A stretch of 64,000 nucleotides of DNA from Bacteroides sp. CAG:709 (GTDB lineage: Bacteria > Bacteroidota > Bacteroidia > Bacteroidales > UBA932). Of this stretch, positions 38,868 through 47,736 are shown one piece after another. A program made the translations under genes and the position numbers. The notes under the pieces were generated by a model. The model was not told the DNA's origin. It ran no database searches and saw nothing but the letters and a program-made list of their open reading frames with translations. Numbering within the stretch: the stretch's first letter is position 1; the number at the start of each line of letters is the position of its first letter. The stretch covers positions 17,909 through 81,908 of the forward strand of contig FR882198.1 in NCBI GenBank assembly GCA_000434935.1. The letters run 5' to 3'.

Positions 38868-41044
38868 TTATTTCTCAGAACCCCACGACATGTTCGGCCT
38901 GTTGTCCATTTCAAGAACCATAGTTCCTCCTGACATGATTTCCTCATGGCTTATGAATGGACGTTCAAGTTTCCGGCCGTCCAATGCCGCACTTCTGATG
39001 TAAATATTTTCTGCTGAATTGTTCTTCGCAATGACCTCAAACGTCTTTCCGTTTTCAAGGTGAATGACTATCCGTTCGAAGACTGGACTTCCTATTGCAT
39101 ATTCTGGAATTCCCGGAGTTACAGGATAAAAGCCCATCATTGAAAAGACAACGAATGCACTCATTCCGCCTCCGTCCTCATCTCCCGGAACACCCATAAG
39201 GTCATTTCTGAACCATTGGCTAAGCAATGTCCTGATTCTCTTCTGTGTCTTCCACGGCTGTCCGCAGTAGTCGTACAGATAAGGGATATGCAAAGATGGT
39301 TCATTAGCCATTGAGAATTGTCCCACATTGCCAGTCTGATCTGGAAGTTTCGAATAAAACTCGTACTTCGAAAGTCCGAGAGGCTCCCTAAATGTCGCAT
39401 CGAGATCTTCTGCAAACTTTTCCTCTCCTCCCATGAGGTTAATCAGACCAGGAATATCATGCTGGCAGTTCCATCTATATGTCCATCCGTTATTCTCATC
39501 ATAATAGTCTCTCGCGCCCATTCCGCCAGAAAAGCGGTAGTCAAATGGCTCAATGAACTTCCCATCTGAATTTTTCGGATGGAAGAATCCAGTTCCATTA
39601 TTGAAAAGATTCTTATATGCGGAGGCATATCTACGGAAAAGGTCAATATCCTCCTTGTGACCTGTTTCAGATGCCAACTCGGAAAGACACCATGAATCAT
39701 ATGAGTGACCAAGTGTTACTGCAACCGCCTGCCTTCTCTCAGATGGATCCACAAATGGGCAGGTCTCGCTTTCACCGGGATTCAATGCCGGGAAGTAAAG
39801 GCTGTCATGATAGAACATATCAAGATCAGTCAGAGGCTGCCTTGTCCATGGAAGCAGACTTTTATGAAGTAGAGCATTACGGCAGAACATATAGGCTGAA
39901 TCAACATCGAATCCGCGCAATCCCTTTCTGTATCCGTCAAGTATAACGGCAACTGCATGATTCCCATTCATTCTATGACTGTCACCCGTGATTTCAGGAA
40001 AGGTCGGCATCCATTTTTCTTCACTTTCCATTGTCATACGAATGAATGAATTAATCATATCCTCTTCTGATTTCCTATCAATGATAGCCCTCAACGGATG
40101 TGCAGCACGGTAGGTATCCCAAATCCAGTCATCAGTGTAAATATTGCGTTCCGTATCATGAACAGCACGATCGTATGGGCTATAATATTTGCCATATTCG
40201 TTGATATTAATCATTCTTTCGAATGTTCTGTACAACGAAGTATAAAACACGGATTTCTCTTCTTCAGTTCCCCCATACACTTCTATCTTGGACAATTCTC
40301 TATTCCATTCGTCACGGCCCTCCGCGCTCAAACCGGAGCAATCTTTTCCGGAAACTTCCAACTCCATGTTCCTTTGCGCCTGTTCTTCATTTATAAACGA
40401 TATTCCATATCGTATAGACACATTGTGGCTGTTTCCGAAAGACAAAGAGATATTACTTTCATCGGAAGATGCCTGATACTCAGGCGCAGGCGAGAACTCG
40501 GCTCTTATATATATATGCGAGTATGGTCATCAATATTCTGATATCCAGACATCCCGGTGTTGTCAATCGCCAACTTGCCATTATGTGCGGTCATCAGAAT
40601 CGAATTGTTTCCACCTTGGTCAGAAAACTTCAGTTCATAGATACCGCCTTTATCTGAAGGGGCAAAGCGTACTTCCGTATCAATTTCGCAAAGACGGACT
40701 TTCCATGTGTATGGAGAAATACTTTCCCCATCATATGTATATTTTCTGATTTCGCCTGCTTTTAGTTCTCCAGACGCAGGATAGAGAGAGAATACAGACT
40801 TGCCACGATGGCTTGTTACTGCCATAGGCAATCCGTCCATGGTATCAGAAGTGAAATCCTCACGGGCTGGGTAGAGCCTGAGCATTTGATTAGGACGATG
40901 AATTGTCGGGTATGTAGGAACGAGCAGATGGCTTATGTTTCCCATATATGGGTTGACATAGTCAACAGGCTGGATGTTATTCTGACATGAGACAAATAGA
41001 ATGATAATAGCTGCAAGGCTTGGAATGGCTTGATGTTTCAGCAT
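38868..41044 (-). pseudogene. GH92 exo-alpha-mannosidase split by a frameshift in a TA tract
   Basis: Two halves of one GH92 gene lie in different frames. The first half (41044-40505, 179 codons) has a lipoprotein signal (ILFVSC) and the N-terminal GH92 domain (DYVNPYMGNISHLLVPTYPTIHRPNQ). The second half (reading through to 38868, 525 codons from a TTG at 40445) holds the catalytic (alpha/alpha)6 domain: NAVLLHKSLLPW-like helices, GDEDGGGMSAFVVFSMMGFYPV and PVFERIVIHL. The frames meet in TATATATATAT (40506-40516); removing one TA unit, or adding one base, gives a continuous 724-residue protein with no stop. GH92 enzymes are calcium-dependent inverting alpha-mannosidases acting on 1,2- or 1,3-links. 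It may be a true mutation, a phase-variable tract or an assembly error. It heads the mannan-type operon. Confidence 0.88.
40506..40516. repeat. (TA)5.5 tract at the GH92 frame junction
   Basis: An 11-base alternating TA run within the coding region, immediately followed in the minus-strand frame by the premature TAA at 40507-40505. A change of one repeat unit switches between the truncated and full-length frames. Confidence 0.85.
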
Positions 41045-41079
41045 TGTTTTGCGGTTTTTCTAATTTTGTATTGTTGCAG

Positions 41080-41087
41080 CAAAAATA
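41080..41087 (-). promoter_or_regulatory. -7 element of the mannan-type operon promoter
   Basis: TATTTTTG on the minus strand is a full match to TAnnTTTG, 36 bases before the GH92 start. A -33 TTTG at the expected spacing is not evident, which would fit an activator-dependent promoter served by the adjacent regulator. Confidence 0.5.
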
Positions 41088-41121
41088 AAAAAACAGCTAT
41101 TACATCATCCTTACAATGGAC

Positions 41122-43719
41122 TTACAATTTGATAATTGACTGAAAATCGGTCTCAAAAGGCTCTCCAATCATCTTTTTATATTCATTTCTGAATGCCTCG
41201 AATGTGGATTTAGCTTGTCCTTTGCGGCCTGAGTCGAAGAGAGCACGGCACTTTATCGCTATAGCATGTTCGTCTATAGGGTCATTCGCCAGGATAACTT
41301 CTGCTATTCCTATGGACAGAGATGCATCGAACCTTATCTCTGGGTGGCTATATACCTTCTCAAGGAATTCTGTAATGCGGAACAGATACCAAGACTTGAA
41401 CCTGTCGCACCATTCATCCTCGATTCCCGAGAGCAATGAGCCTCTTCGGCATATCACGATTATTTCATCAAGAGTCTCATTATTCAGTAAAGAAGCAGGC
41501 TCGTCGTTTGTCTGAATAAGTTCTTCAAGACGTATCAGGTCACAAAAGATTCCTTCCGACAGTTTTATTTCCCAAACACCATTTGTGCATATCAATTCTC
41601 CGATTCCTTCAGAAGATAATAACTTGCGAAGGCGACTCATGGCCACATTTCTTCTGTTCGACGCCTCTGATGGCTCGCTATTCCAAAACACTTCATCAAG
41701 CAGACGAGATGTTACTCCTGAACCAGTAGATACTTTATGGAGAATAATATACAGGAAGATGTTTCTCAGCATTACCGAGAACTTGGATATTCTACTGTCT
41801 CCGTCATGGCCGGTCCATTTGAATGGGCCTATTATGTTCAGGACATCTGATTCAGGTTCCTTGAATGAAGATATCAGATTGATAGCCGGTTCATTCTTGA
41901 CATCAGGCGATTCCGTCGCGATAGTTGAATCTATGACTTCAGACTTAACCTCTTGCTCAACAGTCTGAAGATGATGTTTCCTGACGTGTCGTCTCCTGAT
42001 GGTGATATATGTTGCAGCAACTACGAAGATACCTGACAATATAATCAGAAAGGTAAGCCATGGGAAAGATTCTTCTTCCTGAAGAATATCCTCTGAGAGA
42101 TAAGGTTTCCAGTCAATTGCCCAAACTGATATGTCATAGCCATTTGTGCCAGATTGACTGGAGGTCAATGCCAGAAGACGTCCTGTCTTTCTGTCCCGGA
42201 GTAGTGTGCACCATGAATCCGTATCATGGAAAACATATGGTATTGTTCCCGGAAAAATCTTTCTCTCACCCGTTTCAATATCGAACGAATTCAGCCTCAA
42301 CAGAGTATTGCTTCGATCACGGCAAAATGAAAGTGCATATAGTACTTTACCTTCATCGTCCGGTATCATCGAATTGCCAAAAACCTCATTATCATCATTT
42401 CTGAAAGTCCATTTCCTTTCGGCTTTCCAAGAAGAGATGTCAATGCTATAGAAATCGTTGAAGAATTGCGGGGCTTCAGACTGGTTGCCGGTACGACTTC
42501 CATAACCACCCAATATGAACATCCTGCCATCTGAATAAGCCGCGGCACTCAAGTATCTTGGACTTATGCCCCTTGATAAATCTTTTTGTGTCCAAATGCT
42601 ATCATTGGCAGCGCGAAGGTACAGATCCGCATGATAAGTATATTCGTCATATCCACCAAAAACAACAAGTTCCCCACTTCCCGGGAGCAGGAGTTCGTTA
42701 TGGTGAAGATGCGAGAACTTCAAATCGGAACAATCAGAACTCCACTCTCTTTGCGCGAAGTTGTACTTGTCAAGTTTATCTTCTGTGATAGAATACGATA
42801 TAAGTTCATCTATCTGACCAATATATACGAGACTGTTCGATGTCGATCTATATGGCTGCCCCTGAAGATAACCTACTTTGGAAAATGGTCTAGTTCCATG
42901 GATGGGTATATAGTATAGGCTATCCTGAGTCGCAGCATACAGACCCATATCACCATCTTTTTCGTATCGAGCAATCTGCGGTCTACCCCCTCTGACATGA
43001 AGGCGTGAAATCTTTTTCCAGTCTATGTGGCGGTCTGCAATCCACACAGGATTCAGCACAATCGCCTTTCTTTTCTGATGCTCATCCAGGACATAGCCAG
43101 AGCCATGGGCAGAAAGTGTCCATTTCCAGAGTTCCCCTCGCCCAGGAACTGATATTCCAACATTTCGCAGAGACATCGGCGGACAGTCTGTCGAAGCAAA
43201 TTTCTTGTCATTGGAGAGGCCAAATGATATTCTCACATTCTTTGTCTGAGGTAATTTTACTTCATCTTCCGCCTTATATTCTCCGATTTTCAATGAGATA
43301 CGGCTACTTATCGGATTCAGTGCCACGGAGACATGTGTCCATTTTCCAAAATCAAAACCAGGAAGAGAACGTATATCTTTAACCGATATGCATCTATGAT
43401 TCTTGACAATCATGGAAATCTGCTCATTACCCCAGCCGGCATTTGCGAGAATATCAACATTTAGAGTATCATTGACTATAATACGACAGATGTAACCGAA
43501 ATTATGTTCCTCAAGACGCAGATTAAGATCAAAATCCAGGGTGAATCCCTCCTTTAGACTGAATGGTTTGCCTCCATCCAGCACTAGTGATGTGCGCTGC
43601 TCCGGTTGCACGATATGAGCAAGAAACTCCAACCCATCATTATCGGCGGATACCGGTATTGCATACTGAAAAAACAGGAATGCAGTTAGAAATGCAATAA
43701 TTATGTTGTTCTGCGACAT
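41122..43719 (-). CDS. Transmembrane sensor-regulator: LamG/Kelch-like periplasmic part with SARP-like output
   Basis: An 865-residue protein. I use ATG 43719 (MSQNNIIIAFL); an in-frame TTG lies 3 codons upstream. Parts in order: signal peptide (to about 27), a LamG/concanavalin-like domain (about 30-200), Kelch/beta-propeller-like repeats (about 230-530; LVVFGGYDEYTYHADLY, MFILGGYGSRTG), and one transmembrane helix (about 552-574, WLTFLIILSGIFVVAATYI). A linker leads to a winged-helix region (about 645-735; RNVAMSRLRKLLSSEG) and a helical BTAD-like tail (about 740-865), as in SARP/AfsR regulators. It would bind a glycan in the periplasm and DNA in the cytoplasm. It lies immediately upstream of the GH92-SusC/D operon, same strand, with its own -7 box, so it is the likely regulator. 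The domain names rest on pattern reading, not a search. Confidence 0.7.
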   Translation of the reverse strand: MSQNNIIIAFLTAFLFFQYAIPVSADNDGLEFLAHIVQPEQRTSLVLDGGKPFSLKEGFTLDFDLNLRLEEHNFGYICRIIVNDTLNVDILANAGWGNEQISMIVKNHRCISVKDIRSLPGFDFGKWTHVSVALNPISSRISLKIGEYKAEDEVKLPQTKNVRISFGLSNDKKFASTDCPPMSLRNVGISVPGRGELWKWTLSAHGSGYVLDEHQKRKAIVLNPVWIADRHIDWKKISRLHVRGGRPQIARYEKDGDMGLYAATQDSLYYIPIHGTRPFSKVGYLQGQPYRSTSNSLVYIGQIDELISYSITEDKLDKYNFAQREWSSDCSDLKFSHLHHNELLLPGSGELVVFGGYDEYTYHADLYLRAANDSIWTQKDLSRGISPRYLSAAAYSDGRMFILGGYGSRTGNQSEAPQFFNDFYSIDISSWKAERKWTFRNDDNEVFGNSMIPDDEGKVLYALSFCRDRSNTLLRLNSFDIETGERKIFPGTIPYVFHDTDSWCTLLRDRKTGRLLALTSSQSGTNGYDISVWAIDWKPYLSEDILQEEESFPWLTFLIILSGIFVVAATYITIRRRHVRKHHLQTVEQEVKSEVIDSTIATESPDVKNEPAINLISSFKEPESDVLNIIGPFKWTGHDGDSRISKFSVMLRNIFLYIILHKVSTGSGVTSRLLDEVFWNSEPSEASNRRNVAMSRLRKLLSSEGIGELICTNGVWEIKLSEGIFCDLIRLEELIQTNDEPASLLNNETLDEIIVICRRGSLLSGIEDEWCDRFKSWYLFRITEFLEKVYSHPEIRFDASLSIGIAEVILANDPIDEHAIAIKCRALFDSGRKGQAKSTFEAFRNEYKKMIGEPFETDFQSIIKL

Positions 43720-43811
43720 CTCGATCAAAAAAAATTACATCTGTCTCCGGCTTGGCTGCCCCACAAGTGATGTGAGCCAGCGAAGTGATCGTTTCAAAAC
43801 AGCTTCAGAGA

Positions 43812-43819
43812 CAAAGATA
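43812..43819 (-). promoter_or_regulatory. -7 element of the regulator promoter
   Basis: TATCTTTG, a full match to TAnnTTTG on the minus strand, about 93 bases before the regulator start codon. The -33 region is not a clear TTTG. Confidence 0.5.
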
Positions 43820-43957
43820 AATAAATCATTTCAGAATAGAATAACTTTTAAGAATTACTTATCCTGAATTATTCATAGCCACCACGCTTTGTCTTCGCGG
43901 TAGTTGTCCGATTGGTCCGCATTTCCCCGGCACCACATGGTTTTTCTCGCTAAAAAG

Positions 43958-43988
43958 TTTGTATTATCAATGAATATTCGTATCTTTA
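43958..43988 (+). promoter_or_regulatory. Promoter of the Abi_2 gene
   Basis: TTTG (43958-43961), 19 bases, TATCTTTA (43981-43988; 7 of 8 to TAnnTTTG), 62 bases before the Abi start. Both boxes and the spacing are good. Confidence 0.65.
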
Positions 43989-44050
43989 CAGCAACAGAAT
44001 CCGCCACGCTTCCCATTTGAACAGCGAACCAGGGCGGGTCTTTTGCTTTT

Positions 44051-44949
44051 ATGGGAACATTAAGATTATACACTAAACAGGCTCTTTCTATTTCCGAACA
44101 AATAGAACTACTAAAAAGTAGAGGCTTAAATATTGCTGATTCATCCAAGGCTGCAAAATTTCTTGGAGAGGTCAGTTATTTTCGTTTTGTCCAATACCTT
44201 CGTCCTATGGAGGCAGACAAGACTACGCATCAATTTAAGCCTAATAGTAGATTTGAAGATGCCGTAGCTCTCTACAACTTTGATATAGAATTGAGAGATT
44301 TGATGTTCAAGGCAGTCCAACGATTAGAGATAGCTTTGCGCACAAAGATTATACAAGAGTTCTCTTTGGCTCATGGACCATTTTGGTTCTTTGATACAAG
44401 TCTTGCTGACGATGAGCACAAGTTTATTGAGAATATGAACTCCATAGATAGAGAACTTCAACGTAGCAAGGAGGACTTTATCAAAGAGCATAGGCACAAC
44501 TATGACAAGCCGATATTCCCTCCAGCATGGAAAACGCTTGAACTTGCATCTTTCGGCACGCTTTCAAAACTCTATTACAATTTCAGTGACAAGAAATTGA
44601 AGAAGCGTGTAGCTCGTCAATTCAATCTTCCACAGCATGAGGTGTTGGAAAGCTGGATGCGTAGTGTAACTGTCCTGAGAAACTGTTGCGCTCACGACTT
44701 TGGAATCGTTATCTTTCCAATGCTCCACAAATGAACGCTTCTTTACGTGGTGCGTGGGTGAACATTGATGGTGTTGATGCGAACAAAGTATATGCTATAG
44801 CTTGTTGTATTGCATATTGGCTTGATTCTATGGGGTATGGATTGGACTTCAAAAATGACCTTAAATCCTTACTCGTTTCTTATCCACAGGTAGACCCGGC
44901 AGCAATGGGATTCCCTGAAAATTGGTTATCGGAGCCTCTATGGAGATAA
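44051..44949 (+). pseudogene. Abi_2 (AbiD/AbiF-type) abortive-infection protein, frameshifted
   Basis: The first frame (44051-44734) encodes 227 residues of an Abi_2 HEPN-family protein: LTKQALSISEQIELLKSRGL-like start, FRFVQYLRPM, VALYNFDIELRDLMFKAVQRLEIALRTKI, PPAWKTLELASFGTLSKLYYNF and the HEPN motif RNCCAH (Arg210-Asn211, His215). Directly after His215 the frame is lost; the family continuation (SRLWNRYLSNAP...ASLRGAW...) is in another frame to 44949. The family is about 300 residues long, as the two frames together would be. Abi_2 proteins are predicted RNases that stop phage growth by halting the infected cell. The core motif survives but the C-terminal quarter is lost. The gene has its own promoter and stands alone. 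A sequencing error is the alternative. Confidence 0.85.
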
Positions 44950-45035
44950 CTTTATAGATAATAATTTCTTGAATTCTCGCTCTGTCATGTCCGGAAAGTT
45001 ATAAAGATTACTAAACTCATTTATTTATTTTAAGC

Positions 45036-45043
45036 TATCTTTG
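45036..45043 (+). promoter_or_regulatory. -7 element upstream of the D-2-hydroxyacid dehydrogenase
   Basis: TATCTTTG, a full match to TAnnTTTG; leader about 105 bases to the start at 45155. No recognisable riboswitch in the leader. Confidence 0.5.
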
Positions 45044-45154
45044 TTGTGCAGAAGTGACAACACCTATTTGCGACACCATCTGTATGGAATAGATGGATAA
45101 CTTATTGGGCCATAGGCATACACAACTATAGAGCGGGAGTAAAACATTGATTCG

Positions 45155-46081
45155 ATGAAGATAACATTTCTAGATGCGGCGACAGTCGGAGAGACATCTC
45201 TGTCGCCGATTGCTGCGTGCGGAGAGCTGACAGCATGGCCGACATCCAGTCCTGAAGAGGCCAAAGAGCGGGTAAAGGACTGCGAAGTGCTGATAGTCAA
45301 TAAAGTAAAAGTTACGGAAGACCTTCTGGGCGTCGCACCTGAAGTGAAGCTGGTATGCGAAGCGGGGACCGGTATCAACAACATTGATGTAAAAGCCTGC
45401 GAAAAACGCGGCATCATAGTCAGGAACGTGGCGGGGTACTCGACGGAACCGGTAGTCCAGCAGACATTCATGCACATATTGTCGTTGCTTGGAAACGGCC
45501 CGTACTTCGATGACGCTGTCAAATCGGGAGGTTATTCGTCAAGCGGCATGTTCACCAATGTCATCAAGCCGTTCGTGGAAGTGTACGGAAAACAAATCGG
45601 AATCATCGGCATGGGGACAATCGGAAGCCGTGTGGCTGAAGTGGCTGAAGCATTCGGCATGAAGGTCGTATATTACTCGACATCAGGGACCGGACACTGC
45701 ACGAAATACCCGAGCATTCCACTAGAAGAACTGATGCGCACGTCAGACGTGATTTCCATCCATGCGCCATACAATGACCGCACGGCCGGACTGATAGGTG
45801 AAAAAGAGCTCCGGATGATGAAGCCTACAGCCATCATCGTCAACATGGGCCGCGGAGGAATCATCGAAGAAGCGGCATTGGCAAAAGTCATTGACGACGA
45901 CGCCATCGGCGGTGCCGCACTGGATGTATTTGTCAATGAGCCTATTCCTTTCGACAATCCGATTCTCCACACACGCCATCCCGAGAAGTTCCACTTCACC
46001 CCGCACATAGGATGGGCAAGTGTAGAAGCTAGGGACCGCTTGGTGGCAGCCATTGCCGACAACATCAAGAAAGGCTGGTAA
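45155..46081 (+). CDS. D-isomer-specific 2-hydroxyacid dehydrogenase
   Basis: A 308-residue NAD(P)-dependent dehydrogenase. The N-terminal flavodoxin-like domain is followed by the Rossmann motif GIIGMGTIGSRVAEVAEAFGM. The catalytic set is present: NMGRGGIIEE (Arg), NEPIP (Glu) and HIGWAS (His). It interconverts a 2-keto acid and a D-2-hydroxy acid in the cytoplasm; the closest pattern is the glycerate/hydroxypyruvate or D-lactate type, but the substrate is not decidable here. Length fits the shorter family members (no ACT domain, so not a SerA of the long kind). It is transcribed alone and ends at a hairpin shared with the opposing tRNA-Leu. Confidence 0.92.
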   Translation: MKITFLDAATVGETSLSPIAACGELTAWPTSSPEEAKERVKDCEVLIVNKVKVTEDLLGVAPEVKLVCEAGTGINNIDVKACEKRGIIVRNVAGYSTEPVVQQTFMHILSLLGNGPYFDDAVKSGGYSSSGMFTNVIKPFVEVYGKQIGIIGMGTIGSRVAEVAEAFGMKVVYYSTSGTGHCTKYPSIPLEELMRTSDVISIHAPYNDRTAGLIGEKELRMMKPTAIIVNMGRGGIIEEAALAKVIDDDAIGGAALDVFVNEPIPFDNPILHTRHPEKFHFTPHIGWASVEARDRLVAAIADNIKKGW

Positions 46082-46122
46082 GACGCCAAATTTGCAAAAT
46101 TCTGCAAGTCATGACAACGAAA

Positions 46123-46152
46123 AACGGAACAATCGATTAGGACTGTTCCGTT
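46123..46152. terminator. Bidirectional terminator between dehydrogenase and tRNA-Leu
   Basis: AACGGAACA pairs with TGTTCCGTT around a 12-base loop. On the minus strand the stem is followed by TTTTTCG (good for tRNA-Leu), on the plus strand by CTTCG only. Confidence 0.7.
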
Positions 46153-46160
46153 CTTCGTTG

Positions 46161-46243
46161 TGCGCGAGATGAGAGTCGAACTCACACGTCGCAATTGACA
46201 CTAGCTCCTGAAACTAGCGCGTCTACCATTTCGCCACCCGCGC
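46161..46243 (-). tRNA. tRNA-Leu (anticodon CAG)
   Basis: Minus strand: acceptor GCGCGGG paired with CTCGCGC, discriminator A, D-arm GGCGAAATGGTAGACGC, anticodon stem CTAGT/GCTAG with loop TTCAGGA (anticodon CAG), a long variable arm typical of class II tRNAs, T-loop GTTCGACTC. CCA is not encoded; 83 bases. Confidence 0.95.
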
Positions 46244-46258
46244 AACTTTTTAGGACTA

Positions 46259-46289
46259 CAAAGATACGAATTGTTTTTGAAACGGCAAT
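46259..46289 (-). promoter_or_regulatory. Promoter of tRNA-Leu
   Basis: Minus strand: ATTG (46289-46286), 19 bases, TATCTTTG (46266-46259; full match to TAnnTTTG), ending 15 bases before the mature tRNA 5' end. Confidence 0.7.
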
Positions 46290-46348
46290 AGTTTTTCTTG
46301 TTTTTGACATTGCCTTTATGCAGAGCGGTCATAACAGCTCCCCGCATA

Positions 46349-47176
46349 TCATATCACGACTTCAAATTGCGTGGTATGTTCCCAAGCACCTATTCTGAAA
46401 GTAACGTCAGTCCTGGCATAGTCGATATCCAGCGTAATATCCTTCAAATCCATTGACTCCCAATCATATCCGCTTGCCTCGATATAGTTGCCGATGGCGA
46501 AAGTGCGACGCCTGTCATCATCGGATATGATATCCAGAAGCAGGGAATTGTCTATCTGGCGGGGCAGCATCACATGCGCCTCCATTGCACCGGAATCCCC
46601 GGAATCATCCGTATAATCGGCCGGAGCTATGAAATTCCCTTCCGAAGGAGTGCCGTCCATCAGGTATCCGTCCACATTGCCGCGCACCTCAAGACGATAC
46701 GGAAAGTCTCCACCTGACACATCCCTTATGAAAATCGTAAGCTCACAATAGGATTTGTGAAGCATCAGCGGCACCGTGACATGTTCAGCCTTGGTGGACA
46801 ATACCCTGCAATCCATCCAGACTCGCGGGCATTCCCGACCGGTCTCTATCTCCAGCCATTTGTCCGGCGGAAGCCGCAGCACGGTACTGACATCGGCAGG
46901 CCAGACGGCACCAAGATACATTTTCCCGCGAGGCACCATTGAAACCCACCTCTCCCCCATCCTGTCCTCCAGCAAGAACCCGGAAGCGGCAGCAGACGCC
47001 CCGGCAAGAGACAGAGATATACTGTCGCCAGCATGTCTGTCACCAGATGCATCCAATTCCAACACACATGGACATAAGTCCCTGTTTTCCTTGACGGAAC
47101 AGCCCTGGCAGGTGATTATGAGCTGGAGGAACGCCAGAAAAACAAGGACATGAGGAAATCTCTTATCAGAACACAT
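46349..47176 (-). CDS. FimB/Mfa2-like fimbrial anchor lipoprotein
   Basis: A 275-residue lipoprotein (lipobox TCQGC, Cys26). The motif CSVKENRDLCPCVLELD right after the lipid site is the common N-terminal signature of Bacteroidales FimB/Mfa2-type proteins, which anchor or regulate the length of type V fimbriae. The remainder is beta-rich (VTVPLMLHKSYCELTIFIRDV; GAMEAHVMLPRQI) with two transthyretin-like domains expected. It is the last gene of a three-gene cassette, overlapping the DUF3575 gene by 11 bases. No major fimbrillin (Mfa1/FimA) gene is seen here, so it may serve another surface structure. The family call rests on motif and length only. Confidence 0.65.
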   Translation of the reverse strand: MCSDKRFPHVLVFLAFLQLIITCQGCSVKENRDLCPCVLELDASGDRHAGDSISLSLAGASAAASGFLLEDRMGERWVSMVPRGKMYLGAVWPADVSTVLRLPPDKWLEIETGRECPRVWMDCRVLSTKAEHVTVPLMLHKSYCELTIFIRDVSGGDFPYRLEVRGNVDGYLMDGTPSEGNFIAPADYTDDSGDSGAMEAHVMLPRQIDNSLLLDIISDDDRRRTFAIGNYIEASGYDWESMDLKDITLDIDYARTDVTFRIGAWEHTTQFEVVI

Positions 47177-47735
47177 AGCTCAATGCAACCATTATATCTG
47201 AAGGCAATATGAAGAACTTGGCCCCGGACGAAGAAGTCACACCGCATACCGGACATTCATAGACGGAATATTTGTCCATGCCTCCCCACAATCCTATTCC
47301 GAAATCAAGGTTGAGATGCCGTCCGAGCATATAGGAATAGCCTCCGGCCACTCCTGCTCCATATCTGTCGCCTTCCCTCGTCTTGCGCGAGAATATACCG
47401 CCGGTATTGTACTCCTGGTATTGCATCTTGCCTCCAAGCCACCAACCGGAATAGACATTCCAGGGCCACCAACGGACTCCGGCCAAATATGTCTGCTGCC
47501 TGTTACGGGCATCCTCTTTTCCTTCTCCGAGATCAAAAGTAAAGGGATTATATCTCACACCGGCATTTATGCTCCAATGCCGGGAAACCGGGTAGGAAGC
47601 ATCCAGATTCATCGTCACGAAATTGGCATAGCCGAGCAGGTCGGTGGACAATGACGCTTTCTGCGCATTAAGATTCGTGGAGCCGCACAGGAATCCCACT
47701 GCTGCAACCACATAAAAAAGTATCCGTCTCATCAT
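47166..47735 (-). CDS. DUF3575 outer-membrane-type protein
   Basis: A 189-residue secreted protein. I choose ATG 47735 because the upstream stop TGA and this ATG are one base apart (TGATATG), implying coupled translation; an ATG four codons earlier also exists. A signal peptide (...GSTNLNAQ) is followed by DUF3575 beta strands with alternating aromatic residues (SINAGVRYNPFTFD, GVRWWPWNVYSGWW, GAGVAGGYSYML) and an aromatic C-terminus (DIMVALSYVF), as in small outer-membrane barrels. DUF3575 genes commonly neighbour FimB/Mfa2-like genes in Bacteroidales. It sits between the metallopeptidase and the Mfa2-like gene and probably acts with them at the outer membrane. Its exact function is unknown. 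Confidence 0.8.
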   Translation of the reverse strand: MMRRILFYVVAAVGFLCGSTNLNAQKASLSTDLLGYANFVTMNLDASYPVSRHWSINAGVRYNPFTFDLGEGKEDARNRQQTYLAGVRWWPWNVYSGWWLGGKMQYQEYNTGGIFSRKTREGDRYGAGVAGGYSYMLGRHLNLDFGIGLWGGMDKYSVYECPVCGVTSSSGAKFFILPSDIMVALSYVF

Positions 47736-47736
47736 A

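Larger units (their letters stand above)
43720..44050. other. 331-base gap between regulator and Abi gene
   Basis: Holds the minus-strand leader and promoter of the regulator (left part) and the plus-strand Abi promoter (43958-43988). Two copies of TCACTT (minus strand, around 43775-43795) lie in the regulator leader. I see no RNA gene or terminator. Confidence 0.5.

Noticed and set aside
43873..44148. 91-codon minus-strand frame in the regulator-Abi gap
   Set aside because: It overlaps the Abi promoter and start, and has no motif.
45155..46081. SerA (phosphoglycerate dehydrogenase)
   Set aside because: The protein is only 308 residues and lacks a C-terminal regulatory domain; the substrate cannot be decided.
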